This document shows, piece by piece, positions 44,248 through 52,994 of a DNA stretch of 64,000 bases. This stretch comes from Paracoccus nototheniae (GTDB lineage Bacteria > Pseudomonadota > Alphaproteobacteria > Rhodobacterales > Rhodobacteraceae). The notes under the pieces are model-generated. The model ran no database searches, was not told where the DNA came from, and was given only the letters and a program-made list of their open reading frames with translations. Position numbers and translations under genes: made by a program. The stretch spans positions 62,001 to 126,000 of the forward strand of contig NZ_RQRT01000001.1 of NCBI RefSeq assembly GCF_004335005.1. The letters run 5' to 3'. Positions within the stretch are counted from its first letter, which is position 1; every line of letters begins with the position of its first letter.

Positions 44248-45660
44248 TCAGCCGTTGACGGGCGGCTGCGTTTCGGGCGGAATCGGGCAGGCATAGGGGT
44301 GATCGGCCAGATGGGCGGCATGCGCGGCCTTGGCGGCGGCGATCAGCCCCGGGGTGGTCAGCGCCGCATGGGCCGTCGCGGCCATCAGCTTGGCGGCATG
44401 CAGCATGCCTTTATGCGCGGCGGGCGCCTTGCCCTGCGCGGTCTGCTGCCAGCTGTGCAGCGCGGTGCCCACCGCACAGGTCGCCACCCGCGCCTGTACC
44501 GTCGGCACGGCCCAGCTGACATCGCCCACATCGGTCGATCCCATGCCGCCCATGAAGGGCCGGTCCAGCGCTGCGATGAAATTGCACAGGGGCAGCTCGT
44601 AATCGGGCTTCATCGCAAGGCGCCGGAACGTGTCGGCGATATCCTCGCGCGTCAGGCTTTCCCGTATGGCGGTGGCGAAGGCGGTATCTTCGGCGTCGAA
44701 GGGGACGGGGCCAAGCGCCTCGAACTGCGCCTGCATGGCGCGCGACAAAGGCAGGTTCTCGGTCAGGTTCGACACCGCCGAAAAGACCCGAGAGGTCACC
44801 GTCGTCCCCGACATCAGCGCCGCCCCGTCCGCGATGGCCCGGACCCGCGCGATCAGCGAGGACAGGCCCGCCAGATCGGGGCTGCGGATCAGCTGGCGCA
44901 CGGTCGCCTTGGCCTGCACCACATTGGGCGCGATGCCGCCCGCATCCAGATAGGCGTAATGGACCCGCGCCGCATCGGGCATATGTTCGCGCAGATAGTT
45001 GATGCCGATGTTCATCAGCTCGACCGCATCCAGCGCCGACCGGCCCAGTTCGGGCGCGCCTGCCGCATGGGCGGCCTTGCCGTGAAAGGTGAAATCGATC
45101 CGCGTATTGGCCAAAGATCGCATGTCGTCGACCGCGTTGAAGCTGCCGGGATGCCAGGTGATGGCGATATCGACATCGTCGAACAGCCCGTCGCGCACCA
45201 TATAGGTCTTGGCGGCGCCCCCTTCTTCCGCCGGGCAGCCGTAATAGCGGACGCGGCCGGGAATGCCCTCGGCCTCCAGCCAGTCCTTGACGGCGGTGGC
45301 CGCCGACAGGGCCGCCGACCCCAGCAGGTTATGCCCGCAGCCATGGCCAAAGCCGTGATCGGCGATCTGATGCGGCTTGGCCAGACCGGGTTCCTGCGAC
45401 AGGCCGGGCAGGGCGTCGTATTCGCCAAGAATCGCGATGACCGGGCCGCCGGTTCCCGCCTCGCCCATCACCGCCGTCGGGATGCCGGCCAGATGCTCGG
45501 TCACGCGAAAGCCCTGATCGCGCAGCATCCGGGTATGGGCGGCGCAGGATTTCACCTCGCCATAGGCCAGTTCGGGCGTGTCGAAGACCTGGTCGGCCAG
45601 GCCGGTAAACGCATCCGCGCGGGCATCGACCAGCGGCCAGAGAGGGTTGTCGTTTCGCAT
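44248..45660 (-). CDS. M20-family amidohydrolase, AbgB-like
   Basis: 470 aa. Start ATG 45660 (MRNDNPLW) follows AAGGATG; an upstream in-frame codon would add nine residues. Peptidase M20/M40 features: 'VIAILGEYDALPGLSQEPG', 'HGFGHGCGHNLLGSAALSAATAVKDWL', 'YYGCPAEEGGAAKTYMVRDGLFDDVDIAITWHPG', 'FHGKAAHAAGAPELGRSALDAVELMNIGINYLREHM', 'RVHYAYLDAGGIAPNVVQAKATVRQLIRSP'. Closest recognisable type is p-aminobenzoyl-glutamate hydrolase subunit B (about 480 aa in E. coli), cleaving N-acyl amino acids. Divergent from the LysR gene, its probable regulator. Confidence 0.9.
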   Translation of the reverse strand: MRNDNPLWPLVDARADAFTGLADQVFDTPELAYGEVKSCAAHTRMLRDQGFRVTEHLAGIPTAVMGEAGTGGPVIAILGEYDALPGLSQEPGLAKPHQIADHGFGHGCGHNLLGSAALSAATAVKDWLEAEGIPGRVRYYGCPAEEGGAAKTYMVRDGLFDDVDIAITWHPGSFNAVDDMRSLANTRIDFTFHGKAAHAAGAPELGRSALDAVELMNIGINYLREHMPDAARVHYAYLDAGGIAPNVVQAKATVRQLIRSPDLAGLSSLIARVRAIADGAALMSGTTVTSRVFSAVSNLTENLPLSRAMQAQFEALGPVPFDAEDTAFATAIRESLTREDIADTFRRLAMKPDYELPLCNFIAALDRPFMGGMGSTDVGDVSWAVPTVQARVATCAVGTALHSWQQTAQGKAPAAHKGMLHAAKLMAATAHAALTTPGLIAAAKAAHAAHLADHPYACPIPPETQPPVNG

Positions 45661-45786
45661 GATGCCATCCTTGGGGCAGGGGGTCAAAAGGTCGGGCGCG
45701 ACCGCAATCCCGCTTGGCCTTCAGGGTATGATGCGCTAAGCAGAAGTCAATCGCCGATATCAATGCGTTTTCCTCATAGGATGCCG

Positions 45787-46770
45787 ATGGAACCGGATAA
45801 CGCCGCCGCCGACCGGGACCGCCGCGCCGGAATTTCCCTGCGCGAGCTGGAGGTTTTGCAGGCGCTGGTGGCGGCAGGCACGGCGATCAGTGCGGCGCGC
45901 AAGCTGCAGATGTCGCAATCCGCCGTCAGCCGCAGGTTGGCGCAGCTGGAGGACCGGCTTGGCTTCAAGCTGTTCTTGCGCCTGAATGGCAGGCTGGTGC
46001 CCACGATCGAGGCATTGTCGCTGAGCGAGCAGCTGACACCGGTGCTGGATACGCTGGCCCGACTGATCAGCCGGTCCGACCGGTCTTGCGACGCGCATCA
46101 GGGCAGCCTGTCCATCGTGGCGCCGCCGACCATCGCGCACCGCTTTCTGCCGGGCCCGATCGCGGCCTTCAAGCGGCGCAACCCCGATTGCCAGATCGTC
46201 TTCGACGTGCTGGCCAGCGACAGCCTGCTGACCGGCATTGCCGAGGGGCGGTTCGACATCGGCATGACCGACAGCAGCGTCCCCCATGACGGCGTCACAT
46301 CCGAACCGTTGCTGGAAACCAAAGCCATCTGCGTTCTGCCCCGGGGCCATCCTCTGGCCGTCCTCGACGTGATCCGCCCCGAGGATCTGCAGGACGAGCC
46401 GTTCATCGCCCTGTCGCGCCGCCATTCCAGCCGGGCGGCCATCGACCGGATGTTCGACAAGGCGGGGCTGCGGCTGAACATCGTGCTGGAGGCGTCGACC
46501 AACGTGTCGGTCATCCAGTTCGTGCGCGAGGGGCTGGGCGTGTCGCTGCTCAATCCGTTCCCGCTGGATCACGACTTGGGCGACCGGGTGGCAATGCGCC
46601 CGTTCCTGCCCGCGATTCATTATTGCACGAATTTCCTGATGCCCTCCAGCCGGGCGCCCTCGGCGGTGACGCGGGCCTTTGTTCAGGATGTCCGGGCCAG
46701 TCTGGAAGGGGGGCTGGGCCGGGGCGCCGATCCCCCCGGCGCGGTGATCGATCCCGACGCCTGCCCATGA
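45787..46770 (+). CDS. LysR-family transcriptional regulator
   Basis: 327 aa from ATG 45787 (TAGG upstream; ATGs at 45763 and 45781 are alternatives). HTH: 'ISLRELEVLQALVAAGTAISAARKLQMSQSAVSRRLAQLEDRLGFKLFLRLNGRLVPT'. The C-terminal part is a LysR substrate-binding domain ('GSLSIVAPPTIAHRFLPGPIAAFKRRNPDCQIVFDVLASDSLLTGIAEGRFDIGMTD'). Divergent from the AbgB-like gene with a 126-bp gap; the ArgE-like gene follows 25 bp downstream. Confidence 0.9.
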   Translation: MEPDNAAADRDRRAGISLRELEVLQALVAAGTAISAARKLQMSQSAVSRRLAQLEDRLGFKLFLRLNGRLVPTIEALSLSEQLTPVLDTLARLISRSDRSCDAHQGSLSIVAPPTIAHRFLPGPIAAFKRRNPDCQIVFDVLASDSLLTGIAEGRFDIGMTDSSVPHDGVTSEPLLETKAICVLPRGHPLAVLDVIRPEDLQDEPFIALSRRHSSRAAIDRMFDKAGLRLNIVLEASTNVSVIQFVREGLGVSLLNPFPLDHDLGDRVAMRPFLPAIHYCTNFLMPSSRAPSAVTRAFVQDVRASLEGGLGRGADPPGAVIDPDACP

Positions 46771-46795
46771 CCGCCCCCCGACAAAGGACTTGCCC

Positions 46796-47953
46796 GTGAC
46801 CCGACTTTCCAGCCGTGACATTCTGGCCCAGCTGATCGCGTTTGACACGACCAGCCGCGATTCGAACCTGCCCCTGATCGATCATGTCCGCGATTATCTG
46901 GCAGGGTACGGTGTCGAATGCCGTCTGGTGATGGACGCGACGGGGCAAAAGGCCAATCTGTGGGCGACCATCGGACCTGCCGACCAGCCGGGGGTGATTT
47001 TGTCGGGCCATACCGATACGGTGCCGGTGGATGGTCAGGACTGGGCCAGCGACCCGTTCACGCTGACCGAACGGGACGGACGCCTGTATGGGCGCGGCAC
47101 CTGCGACATGAAGGGCTTCCTTGCCTGCGTACTGGCCGCCGTGCCCGAATTCGCGGCCCGCGATCTGACCCGCCCGGTGCATCTGGCCTTCTCCTATGAC
47201 GAAGAGGTCGGCTGTGTCGGCGTCATCGGCCTGCTGGAGATGCTGCAGGCCGAGGGCATCCGTCCGGCGATGTGCATCGTGGGCGAGCCCACATCGATGC
47301 AGGTGGTGATCGGGCACAAGGCCAAACGCTCGATGCGGGTGACGGTGCGGGGCAGGGCGTGCCATTCCTCGCTGGCGCCGCAAGGGGTGAACGCGGTCGA
47401 TTACGCCGCCCTGCTGGTGGTGCGCATGCAGGACATCTCGGCGCGGCTGGCCGCATCGGGCGGGCGTGATCCCGAATATGACATCACCCACAGCACCGCC
47501 CATACCGGTACGATCCGGGGCGGCACGGCGCTGAACATCGTGCCCGATCACTGCGTGATCGATTGCGAATTCCGCGTCCTGCCATCCGAGGATGCCGATG
47601 CGCTGGTGCAGGAGCTGCGCGATTATGCCAGCAACGAGCTGCTGCCGCAGATGCAGGCCATCGCGCCGGAAGCCGGGATCGACATCGACCTTTACGCTCA
47701 GTTCCCCGGTCTGGACACCGCCCCCGAGGCGCCGGTCGTCACCCTGACCAAGCGGCTGACCGGCAGCAATTCCCATTCCAAGGTCGCCTACGGGACCGAG
47801 GGTGGGCGGTTTCACCAGATGCTGGATGTGCCCACGGTCATCTGCGGGCCCGGATCGATCGGCGTGGCCCATAAGCCCGATGAATATATCGACCCGTCGC
47901 AGCTGGACGCCTGCGATGCGTTTCTGCGGCGGCTGGCCGACGAGATGTCCTGA
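46796..47953 (+). CDS. argE: Acetylornithine deacetylase-like M20 peptidase (ArgE)
   Basis: 385 aa. Start GTG 46796 has AAAGGA 7 nt upstream (a TTG six bases earlier is less well placed). Metal and catalytic blocks: 'VILSGHTDTVPVDGQDW', 'LYGRGTCDMKGFLACVLAAVP', 'LAFSYDEEVGCVGVIGLLEML', 'CIVGEPTSMQVVIGHKAKRSMRVTVRGRACHSSLAPQGVNAVDYA', 'KVAYGTEGGRFHQMLDVPTVICGPGSIGVAHKPDEYI'. It resembles ArgE of arginine synthesis, but its neighbours (AbgB-like hydrolase, LysR) suggest catabolic deacylation of an N-acyl amino acid. Confidence 0.88.
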   Translation: MTRLSSRDILAQLIAFDTTSRDSNLPLIDHVRDYLAGYGVECRLVMDATGQKANLWATIGPADQPGVILSGHTDTVPVDGQDWASDPFTLTERDGRLYGRGTCDMKGFLACVLAAVPEFAARDLTRPVHLAFSYDEEVGCVGVIGLLEMLQAEGIRPAMCIVGEPTSMQVVIGHKAKRSMRVTVRGRACHSSLAPQGVNAVDYAALLVVRMQDISARLAASGGRDPEYDITHSTAHTGTIRGGTALNIVPDHCVIDCEFRVLPSEDADALVQELRDYASNELLPQMQAIAPEAGIDIDLYAQFPGLDTAPEAPVVTLTKRLTGSNSHSKVAYGTEGGRFHQMLDVPTVICGPGSIGVAHKPDEYIDPSQLDACDAFLRRLADEMS

Positions 47954-48048
47954 ACGTCCGACCCTTGCGCGCGAACACAATGCTGGTCAGGCGCGTGGAT
48001 TATCGCCACAGTCCGGCCTTGGGGATCAGGGGCGCGCGGGGGCCGGGC

Positions 48049-49872
48049 ATGAACGTGAAAAAGCGGCATCTGGCGCTGGTGGCGGCAGGTCTGGCCCTGA
48101 TCCTGGCGATCTGGCAGGCGGATCGTCTGGCGCAGACCCATGCGTTGCAACAGGGGCAGGAGCGCGCCGAGACCGCGCTGAGCCTGACCGAAAACGCCCT
48201 TGGCGGTTATCTGGCGCGCTATCAGGCGATCCCGCAGCTGCTGGCCGGGCTGGAGGCCGTGCGCGATCTGGCCAGCCATCCCGACGACCCCGCCCGGCGC
48301 GGGGCGATCAATCGGCTGCTGGACCAGCGCAATGCCCTGCTTGAATCGTCCGACATCTATCTGATGCGCCCGGACGGGCTGACCATCGCGGCCTCGAACC
48401 ATGCGCAACCGCAAAGCTTTGTCGGTCAGCGGTTCGATTACCGGCCCTATTTCACGCAGGCGCTGCAGGGCCAGCCGGGGCGGTTCTTCGGGCTGGGCAC
48501 GACCTCGGGGGTCAGGGGGTATTATTTCTCGGCGCCGGTCCATGACGCGCAGGGGCGGATCGCCGCCGTGATCGCCGTCAAGATCGCGCTGGACGCGGTC
48601 GAGGCGTCGTGGCGGGCCCGCGATCTGCGCATCTTTGTCACCGACCCCGACGGTGTGCTGTTCATGGCCTCGCGCGCGGACTGGCGGTATCGGGTGATCA
48701 TGCCCGATGCGGGGGACTGGCGCGCCCGGATGGATCCGACGCAGCGCTATGACGGCCAGACGATCCGCCCTCTGACGCGCAGCGACAGCGTTTCGGATGC
48801 GGTGCGCCTGACCCAGATTGCCGATGATCAGGGGCGGCGGGAATACATCGCCGTGTCCCGCCCGATGCCCGAGGCGGGCTGGACCGTGCATGTGCTGCTG
48901 GACACGGCCGAGCTGCGATCGCAGGCGCAGATGGTCGTCCTGCTGCTGATCCTGCTGGGCTGCGTGCTTGGGGCGGGGGCGCTGATTCTGGGTCAGCGGC
49001 GCGCGCGGATCGCCGAGCGGCTGGCGATGCAGATCCACGCCACCGCCGAACTGGAACGCCGCGTGGACGAACGCACCGCCGATCTGGCCCGCATGAACCG
49101 CCGTCTGCAGGCCGAGATCGCCGAACGCCGCGCGACCGAGGCCGAGCTGCGCGCCGCGCAGGACAGTCTGGTGCAGGTCGGCAAGCTGGCCGCCCTGGGC
49201 CAGATGTCGGCGGCCCTGTCGCACGAGATCAACCAGCCGCTGGCGGCGGCGCGCAATTATGCCGACAGCGCCGCCATCCTGATCGAGCGGGGCGACAGCC
49301 CGCGCGCGCGCGACAATGTCCGCCAGATCGTGGCGCTGCTGGACCGCATCTCGGCCATCGGCAAGCATCTGCGCAATGCCGCGCGCAAGCCCGGCGACCG
49401 GCTTGGCCCGGTGGCGCTGGCCCCGCTGCTGGTCGAGACGCGGATGATCCTGGCCTGCCGGCTGGCCGCCACGGATGCCGAACTGCTGCTGGATCTGCCC
49501 GCCGATCTGCCGCCGGTTCTGGCCGGTCCGACGCGGCTGCAACAGGTGCTGGTGAATTTGCTGGGCAATGCCATCGATGCGGTGTCCGGGGCGCCCGACC
49601 GCCGCATCATCCTGACGGCGCATGCAGGCGACGGGACGGTCACCATCACCGTGCGCGACCACGGCCCCGGCGTGCCCACCGCTTTGGCCGGGCGCATCTT
49701 CGATCCGTTCTTCACCACCAAGGGGCCGGGCGCCGGGATGGGGCTGGGCCTGTCGATCAGCGCCACGATCGTGCGCGATCTGGGCGGGCAGATCTCTTGC
49801 GAGGATGGCGGACCGGGCGCGCTGTTCCGGGTCTGCCTGCCCGTCGCGCAATCGGACCGGGTCGCCGCATGA
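48049..49872 (+). CDS. DctB-type sensor histidine kinase
   Basis: 607 aa from ATG 48049 (MNVKKRH). Two membrane segments (about 9-24 and 296-315) enclose a periplasmic double-Cache sensor domain like that of DctB: 'SSDIYLMRPDGLTIAASNH', 'QSFVGQRFDYRPYFTQALQGQPGRFFGLGTTSGVRGYYFSAPVHDAQGRIAAVIAVKIALDAVEASW'. A coiled coil (about 325-375) leads to HisKA with His392 in 'AALSHEINQPLAAARNYADSA', then HATPase_c with 'NLLGNAIDAV', 'DHGPGVP' and 'GMGLGLSISATIVRDLGG'. It overlaps the regulator gene by 4 bp. The likely ligand is a di- or tricarboxylate. Confidence 0.92.
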   Translation: MNVKKRHLALVAAGLALILAIWQADRLAQTHALQQGQERAETALSLTENALGGYLARYQAIPQLLAGLEAVRDLASHPDDPARRGAINRLLDQRNALLESSDIYLMRPDGLTIAASNHAQPQSFVGQRFDYRPYFTQALQGQPGRFFGLGTTSGVRGYYFSAPVHDAQGRIAAVIAVKIALDAVEASWRARDLRIFVTDPDGVLFMASRADWRYRVIMPDAGDWRARMDPTQRYDGQTIRPLTRSDSVSDAVRLTQIADDQGRREYIAVSRPMPEAGWTVHVLLDTAELRSQAQMVVLLLILLGCVLGAGALILGQRRARIAERLAMQIHATAELERRVDERTADLARMNRRLQAEIAERRATEAELRAAQDSLVQVGKLAALGQMSAALSHEINQPLAAARNYADSAAILIERGDSPRARDNVRQIVALLDRISAIGKHLRNAARKPGDRLGPVALAPLLVETRMILACRLAATDAELLLDLPADLPPVLAGPTRLQQVLVNLLGNAIDAVSGAPDRRIILTAHAGDGTVTITVRDHGPGVPTALAGRIFDPFFTTKGPGAGMGLGLSISATIVRDLGGQISCEDGGPGALFRVCLPVAQSDRVAA

Positions 49873-51221
49873 GCCAGCCGCGGGTCATCCTTGTCGATGA
49901 CGACGAACAGATGCGGACCTCGACCGCGCAGGCGCTGGATCTGGCGGGGTTCGCGGTGCAGACGGTCGCCTCGGGGGCCGATGCGCTGGCGCTGGCGGGA
50001 CCGGGTTTCGACGGCGTCGTGGTCAGCGACATCCGCATGCCCGGCATGGACGGCATGACCCTGATGGCCCAGCTGCGCGAGATGGACCCCGATCTGCCGG
50101 TGATCCTGATCACCGGCCATGCCGAGGTGCAGCTGGCGATCGGCGCGATCCGGGCCGGGGCCTATGATTTTCTGGAAAAGCCCTTTGTGGTGCAGGATCT
50201 GGCGACCGTCATCCGCCGCGCCTGCGCCCATCGCGCGCTGGTCTTGGACAACCGCCGCCTGCGCGCCGTCGCGGGTCAGCGCGACGATGTCGAGGCGCGC
50301 CTGCCGGGCCGCACCCCGGTCATGGTCGATCTGCGCCACCGCGTCCGCGCCATCGGCGCCTCGGGGGCCGATACGCTGATCATCGGCCCGACGGGGGCGG
50401 GCAAAGAGGTCGTGGCCCGCGCCCTGCACGACATCTCGGCCCGCGCGGCCCGGCCTTTCGTCGCGATCAACTGCGCGGCCCTGCCCGAGGCGCTGATCGA
50501 AAGCGATCTGTTCGGCCACGAGGCGGGCGCCTTTCCCGGTGCCCTGCGTCCGCGCTATGGCAAGTTCGAACATGCGCGGGGCGGCACCGTGCTGCTGGAC
50601 GAAATCGGCGCCATGCCGCTGGATCTGCAGGCGCGGCTGCTGCGGGTGCTGCAGGAACGGGTGATCACCCGGCTTGGGTCGAATGATCCCGTCGCGCTGG
50701 ATGTGCGCTTTGTCGCCATCAGCAAGACCGATCCCGCCACGCTGGTCGCGCGCGGCCTGCTGCGCGAGGATTTGTACTGGCGGCTGAATGTCGCCGTGCT
50801 GCATGTGCCGCCTCTGGCCGCCCGGCGCGAGGATATCCCCCTGCTGTTCCTGCAGCTGATCCGCGAGGCTGCCGCCCGCCACAAGGTGCCCGAACGCCTG
50901 ATCGACCCGGCCCGGCTGGCCGATCTGACCGCCCGCGACTGGCCCGGCAATGTCCGCGAATTGCGCAATCAGGCCGAGCGTTTCGTTCTGGGGCTGGAGC
51001 CCGAGGCCCTGCCCGAGGCCGGTGCGGCGGCGCGGCTGGCCGACCGGATGGCCGAATTCGAACGCAGCGTGATCGCCGGGGCCATCGCCGCGCATGGTGG
51101 CAGGCTGCGCCCGGTCTATGAGGCGTTGGGGATTTCGCGCAAGACGCTGTATGACAAGATGCAGCGGTACGGGCTGGACCGCCGCCTGCTGATCGACCCG
51201 TCCGAGGATGATCCCGCCTGA
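49869..51221 (+). CDS. DctD-type response regulator / sigma-54-type AAA+ activator with GAFPGA loop
   Basis: 450 aa. Receiver domain 1-120 with phospho-acceptor Asp54 and Lys104 ('AYDFLEKPF'). AAA+ domain: Walker A 'IIGPTGAGKEVVARALH' (173-180 core), Walker B 'GTVLLDEIGAMPLDLQARLLRVLQERVITRLGS', arginine finger region 'GLLREDLYWRLNV', then 'ARDWPGNVRELRNQAERFV' and a C-terminal Fis-type HTH 'RLRPVYEALGISRKTLYDKMQRYGL'. The sigma-54 contact loop is GAFPGA (220-225) instead of GAFTGA. Pairs with the DctB-type kinase. The next genes are tctCBA, its probable targets, with an inverted repeat between. Confidence 0.92.
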   Translation: MSQPRVILVDDDEQMRTSTAQALDLAGFAVQTVASGADALALAGPGFDGVVVSDIRMPGMDGMTLMAQLREMDPDLPVILITGHAEVQLAIGAIRAGAYDFLEKPFVVQDLATVIRRACAHRALVLDNRRLRAVAGQRDDVEARLPGRTPVMVDLRHRVRAIGASGADTLIIGPTGAGKEVVARALHDISARAARPFVAINCAALPEALIESDLFGHEAGAFPGALRPRYGKFEHARGGTVLLDEIGAMPLDLQARLLRVLQERVITRLGSNDPVALDVRFVAISKTDPATLVARGLLREDLYWRLNVAVLHVPPLAARREDIPLLFLQLIREAAARHKVPERLIDPARLADLTARDWPGNVRELRNQAERFVLGLEPEALPEAGAAARLADRMAEFERSVIAGAIAAHGGRLRPVYEALGISRKTLYDKMQRYGLDRRLLIDPSEDDPA

Positions 51222-51253
51222 AACCAGCGGCTGTCCCGCCACGCCCGGCGCGC

Positions 51254-51309
51254 CGATGGGTAGAAATCCCTACATCCGCCGATGCGTTTGTCACCGATCC
51301 TACCCATCG
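51254..51309. promoter_or_regulatory. Inverted repeat upstream of tctC, possible activator site
   Basis: CGATGGGTAG at 51254-51263 and CTACCCATCG at 51300-51309 are perfect 10-bp inverted copies, with a related half-site CTACATCCG at 51270-51278 between them. They lie 140-190 bp before tctC, the distance expected for upstream activating sites of a sigma-54-type activator. I could not find a convincing -24/-12 promoter. Confidence 0.45.
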
Positions 51310-51446
51310 CCCCCCATGACCCGCCGATTGTCGCGCCCCGGGCCGGTTTTGCGTTTGTGCAACCGCGCCCGTCTTGCGCATCCTGTCGTCCATCGGGGCG
51401 CCTGTTGAGGAGCGGGCGCCCCTTTCAGCCAGAATCGGGAGGTATC

Positions 51447-52421
51447 ATGGCTTTCAAGACAATTTCGGGTGCGCTGATGTCAGCCACCCTGCTGAGCGCG
51501 CCTGCCTTTGCGCAGGATTATCCGGACCGTCAGGTCACCATGGTCGTGCCCTTCACGGCCGGGGGGCCGACGGACACCGTGGCGCGGCTGGTGGCCGAAC
51601 GCATGTCCGCCGATCTGGGCGAGCAGATCGTGATCGAGAATATGGGCGGGGCTGGTGGCACCCTTGGCGCGGGCCGCGTGGCCGGGGCCGAGCCCGACGG
51701 CTATACCGTTCTGCTGCATCACATCGGCATGGCCACGGCGGAAACGCTGTACCGCAATCTGGCCTATGAGACGCTGGAGGCCTTCGATTATGTCGGTCTG
51801 GTGACCGAGGTGCCGATGGTCGTCGTCGCCCGTCAGGATTTCGAACCGGCGGATTTCGCGGGCTTCGTCGATTACGTCAAGGCCAATGCCGATGATCTGA
51901 CGCTGGCCAATGCGGGCATCGGATCGGCCAGCCATCTGTGCGGCATGCTGCTGATGCAATCGCTGGAGGCGCCGCTGATCACCGTCCCCTATCAGGGGAC
52001 CGGGCCTGCGATGACCGATCTACTGGGCGGTCAGGTCGATATCATGTGCGACCAGACCACCAACACGACGCAGCAGATCCAGGGCGACACCGTCAAGGCC
52101 TATGCCGTGACCACGCCCGACCGGCTGACGCTGTTTCCCGACCTGCCCACCGGCGCCGAATCCGGTCTGGACGGGTTCGAGGTGTCGATCTGGCACGGCA
52201 TCTATACCCCCAAGGGCACCCCCGCCGAGGTGAACGAGCGTCTGGCGACCGCCCTGCAATCGGCCCTGGCCGATCCCGGCGTGGCCGAGGCGATGGCCAA
52301 TCTGGGCACCGCGCCCTCCAGCGCCGAGGATGCGACCCCTGCCGCCCTGCAAGCCAAGCTGGAGGCCGAGATCGCCCGCTGGCAGCCGGTGATCGAGGCC
52401 GCAGGCGTCTACGCCGACTGA
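51447..52421 (+). CDS. tctC: Tripartite tricarboxylate transporter substrate-binding protein TctC
   Basis: 324 aa with signal peptide 'FKTISGALMSATLLSAPAFA'. TctC/Bug family: 'YPDRQVTMVVPFTAGGPTDTVARLVAERMSADLGEQIVIENMGGAGGTLGAGRVAGAEPDGYTVL', 'TVPYQGTGPAMTDLLGGQVDIMCDQTTNTTQQIQGDTVKAYAVTTPDR'. CGGGAGG precedes the ATG. It captures carboxylates such as citrate or similar anions for TctAB. A hairpin follows the stop. Confidence 0.92.
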   Translation: MAFKTISGALMSATLLSAPAFAQDYPDRQVTMVVPFTAGGPTDTVARLVAERMSADLGEQIVIENMGGAGGTLGAGRVAGAEPDGYTVLLHHIGMATAETLYRNLAYETLEAFDYVGLVTEVPMVVVARQDFEPADFAGFVDYVKANADDLTLANAGIGSASHLCGMLLMQSLEAPLITVPYQGTGPAMTDLLGGQVDIMCDQTTNTTQQIQGDTVKAYAVTTPDRLTLFPDLPTGAESGLDGFEVSIWHGIYTPKGTPAEVNERLATALQSALADPGVAEAMANLGTAPSSAEDATPAALQAKLEAEIARWQPVIEAAGVYAD

Positions 52422-52440
52422 TCGCGGCATCGGCCATGCG

Positions 52441-52464
52441 ACCCCTGCGAACCTCTTGCGGGGT
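52441..52464 (+). terminator. Hairpin after tctC
   Basis: ACCCCTGC and GCGGGGT pair with one bulged T around a 9-nt loop. It lies between tctC and tctB, in the same position as hairpins after other binding-protein genes in this window. Confidence 0.45.
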
Positions 52465-52520
52465 GGCGGGGGTCATCGCGGCCAGTGACATCAAGGGTCA
52501 ATGACATCAGGGGGGACACC

Positions 52521-52982
52521 ATGTCCACGACGACCAACGACAAGACCGATCAGGCGGCGGGGCTGCTGCTGATGGGGGCGGCGGGGTTTTTCGGCTATCA
52601 GACCACCGGCCTGCCGATCGGAACGCTGTTCCGCATGGGACCGGGCTTCTTTCCGATGATCCTGTCGGCCCTGCTGTTCGGGCTGGGCGTCCTGATCTTT
52701 CTGAAATCCTTTGGCCGCATGACCGAGCCCTTTGGCCGGATCGCCTGGCGCGGCATGGCGCTGATCCTGCCGGCGCCGGTGGTGTTCGGTCTGACCGTGC
52801 GCGGCCTTGGCTTTGTGCCCGCGCTGTTCATAGCGACGCTGATCGCGTCGCAGGCCTCGGTCAAGATGCGGCCCTTGCCGTCGCTGATCCTGGCGACGGT
52901 GGTCACGATTCTGTCGACGCTGATCTTCAGCACCGGGCTGGGCCTGCCGTTTCGTCTGTTCGGACCCTGGGTCCGGTTTTAA
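52521..52982 (+). CDS. tctB: Tripartite tricarboxylate transporter small permease TctB
   Basis: 153 aa with four hydrophobic segments. 'DQAAGLLLMGAAGFFGYQTTGLPIGTLFRMGPGFFPMILSALLFGLGVLIFLKSF' is the typical TctB opening. It is the small membrane subunit between TctC and TctA; tctA starts 12 bp later. Confidence 0.88.
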   Translation: MSTTTNDKTDQAAGLLLMGAAGFFGYQTTGLPIGTLFRMGPGFFPMILSALLFGLGVLIFLKSFGRMTEPFGRIAWRGMALILPAPVVFGLTVRGLGFVPALFIATLIASQASVKMRPLPSLILATVVTILSTLIFSTGLGLPFRLFGPWVRF

Positions 52983-52994
52983 GGATTAGCGATC

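Noticed and set aside
44182-45786. Long N-terminal extension of the LysR frame running antisense to the amidohydrolase gene
   Set aside because: The extension is antisense shadow sequence; the LysR HTH starts only after about 45790, where start codons are available.
51222-51446. Sigma-54 (-24/-12) promoter for tctC
   Set aside because: No GG-N10-GC pair with good flanking bases could be found in this interval by eye, so no promoter is called.
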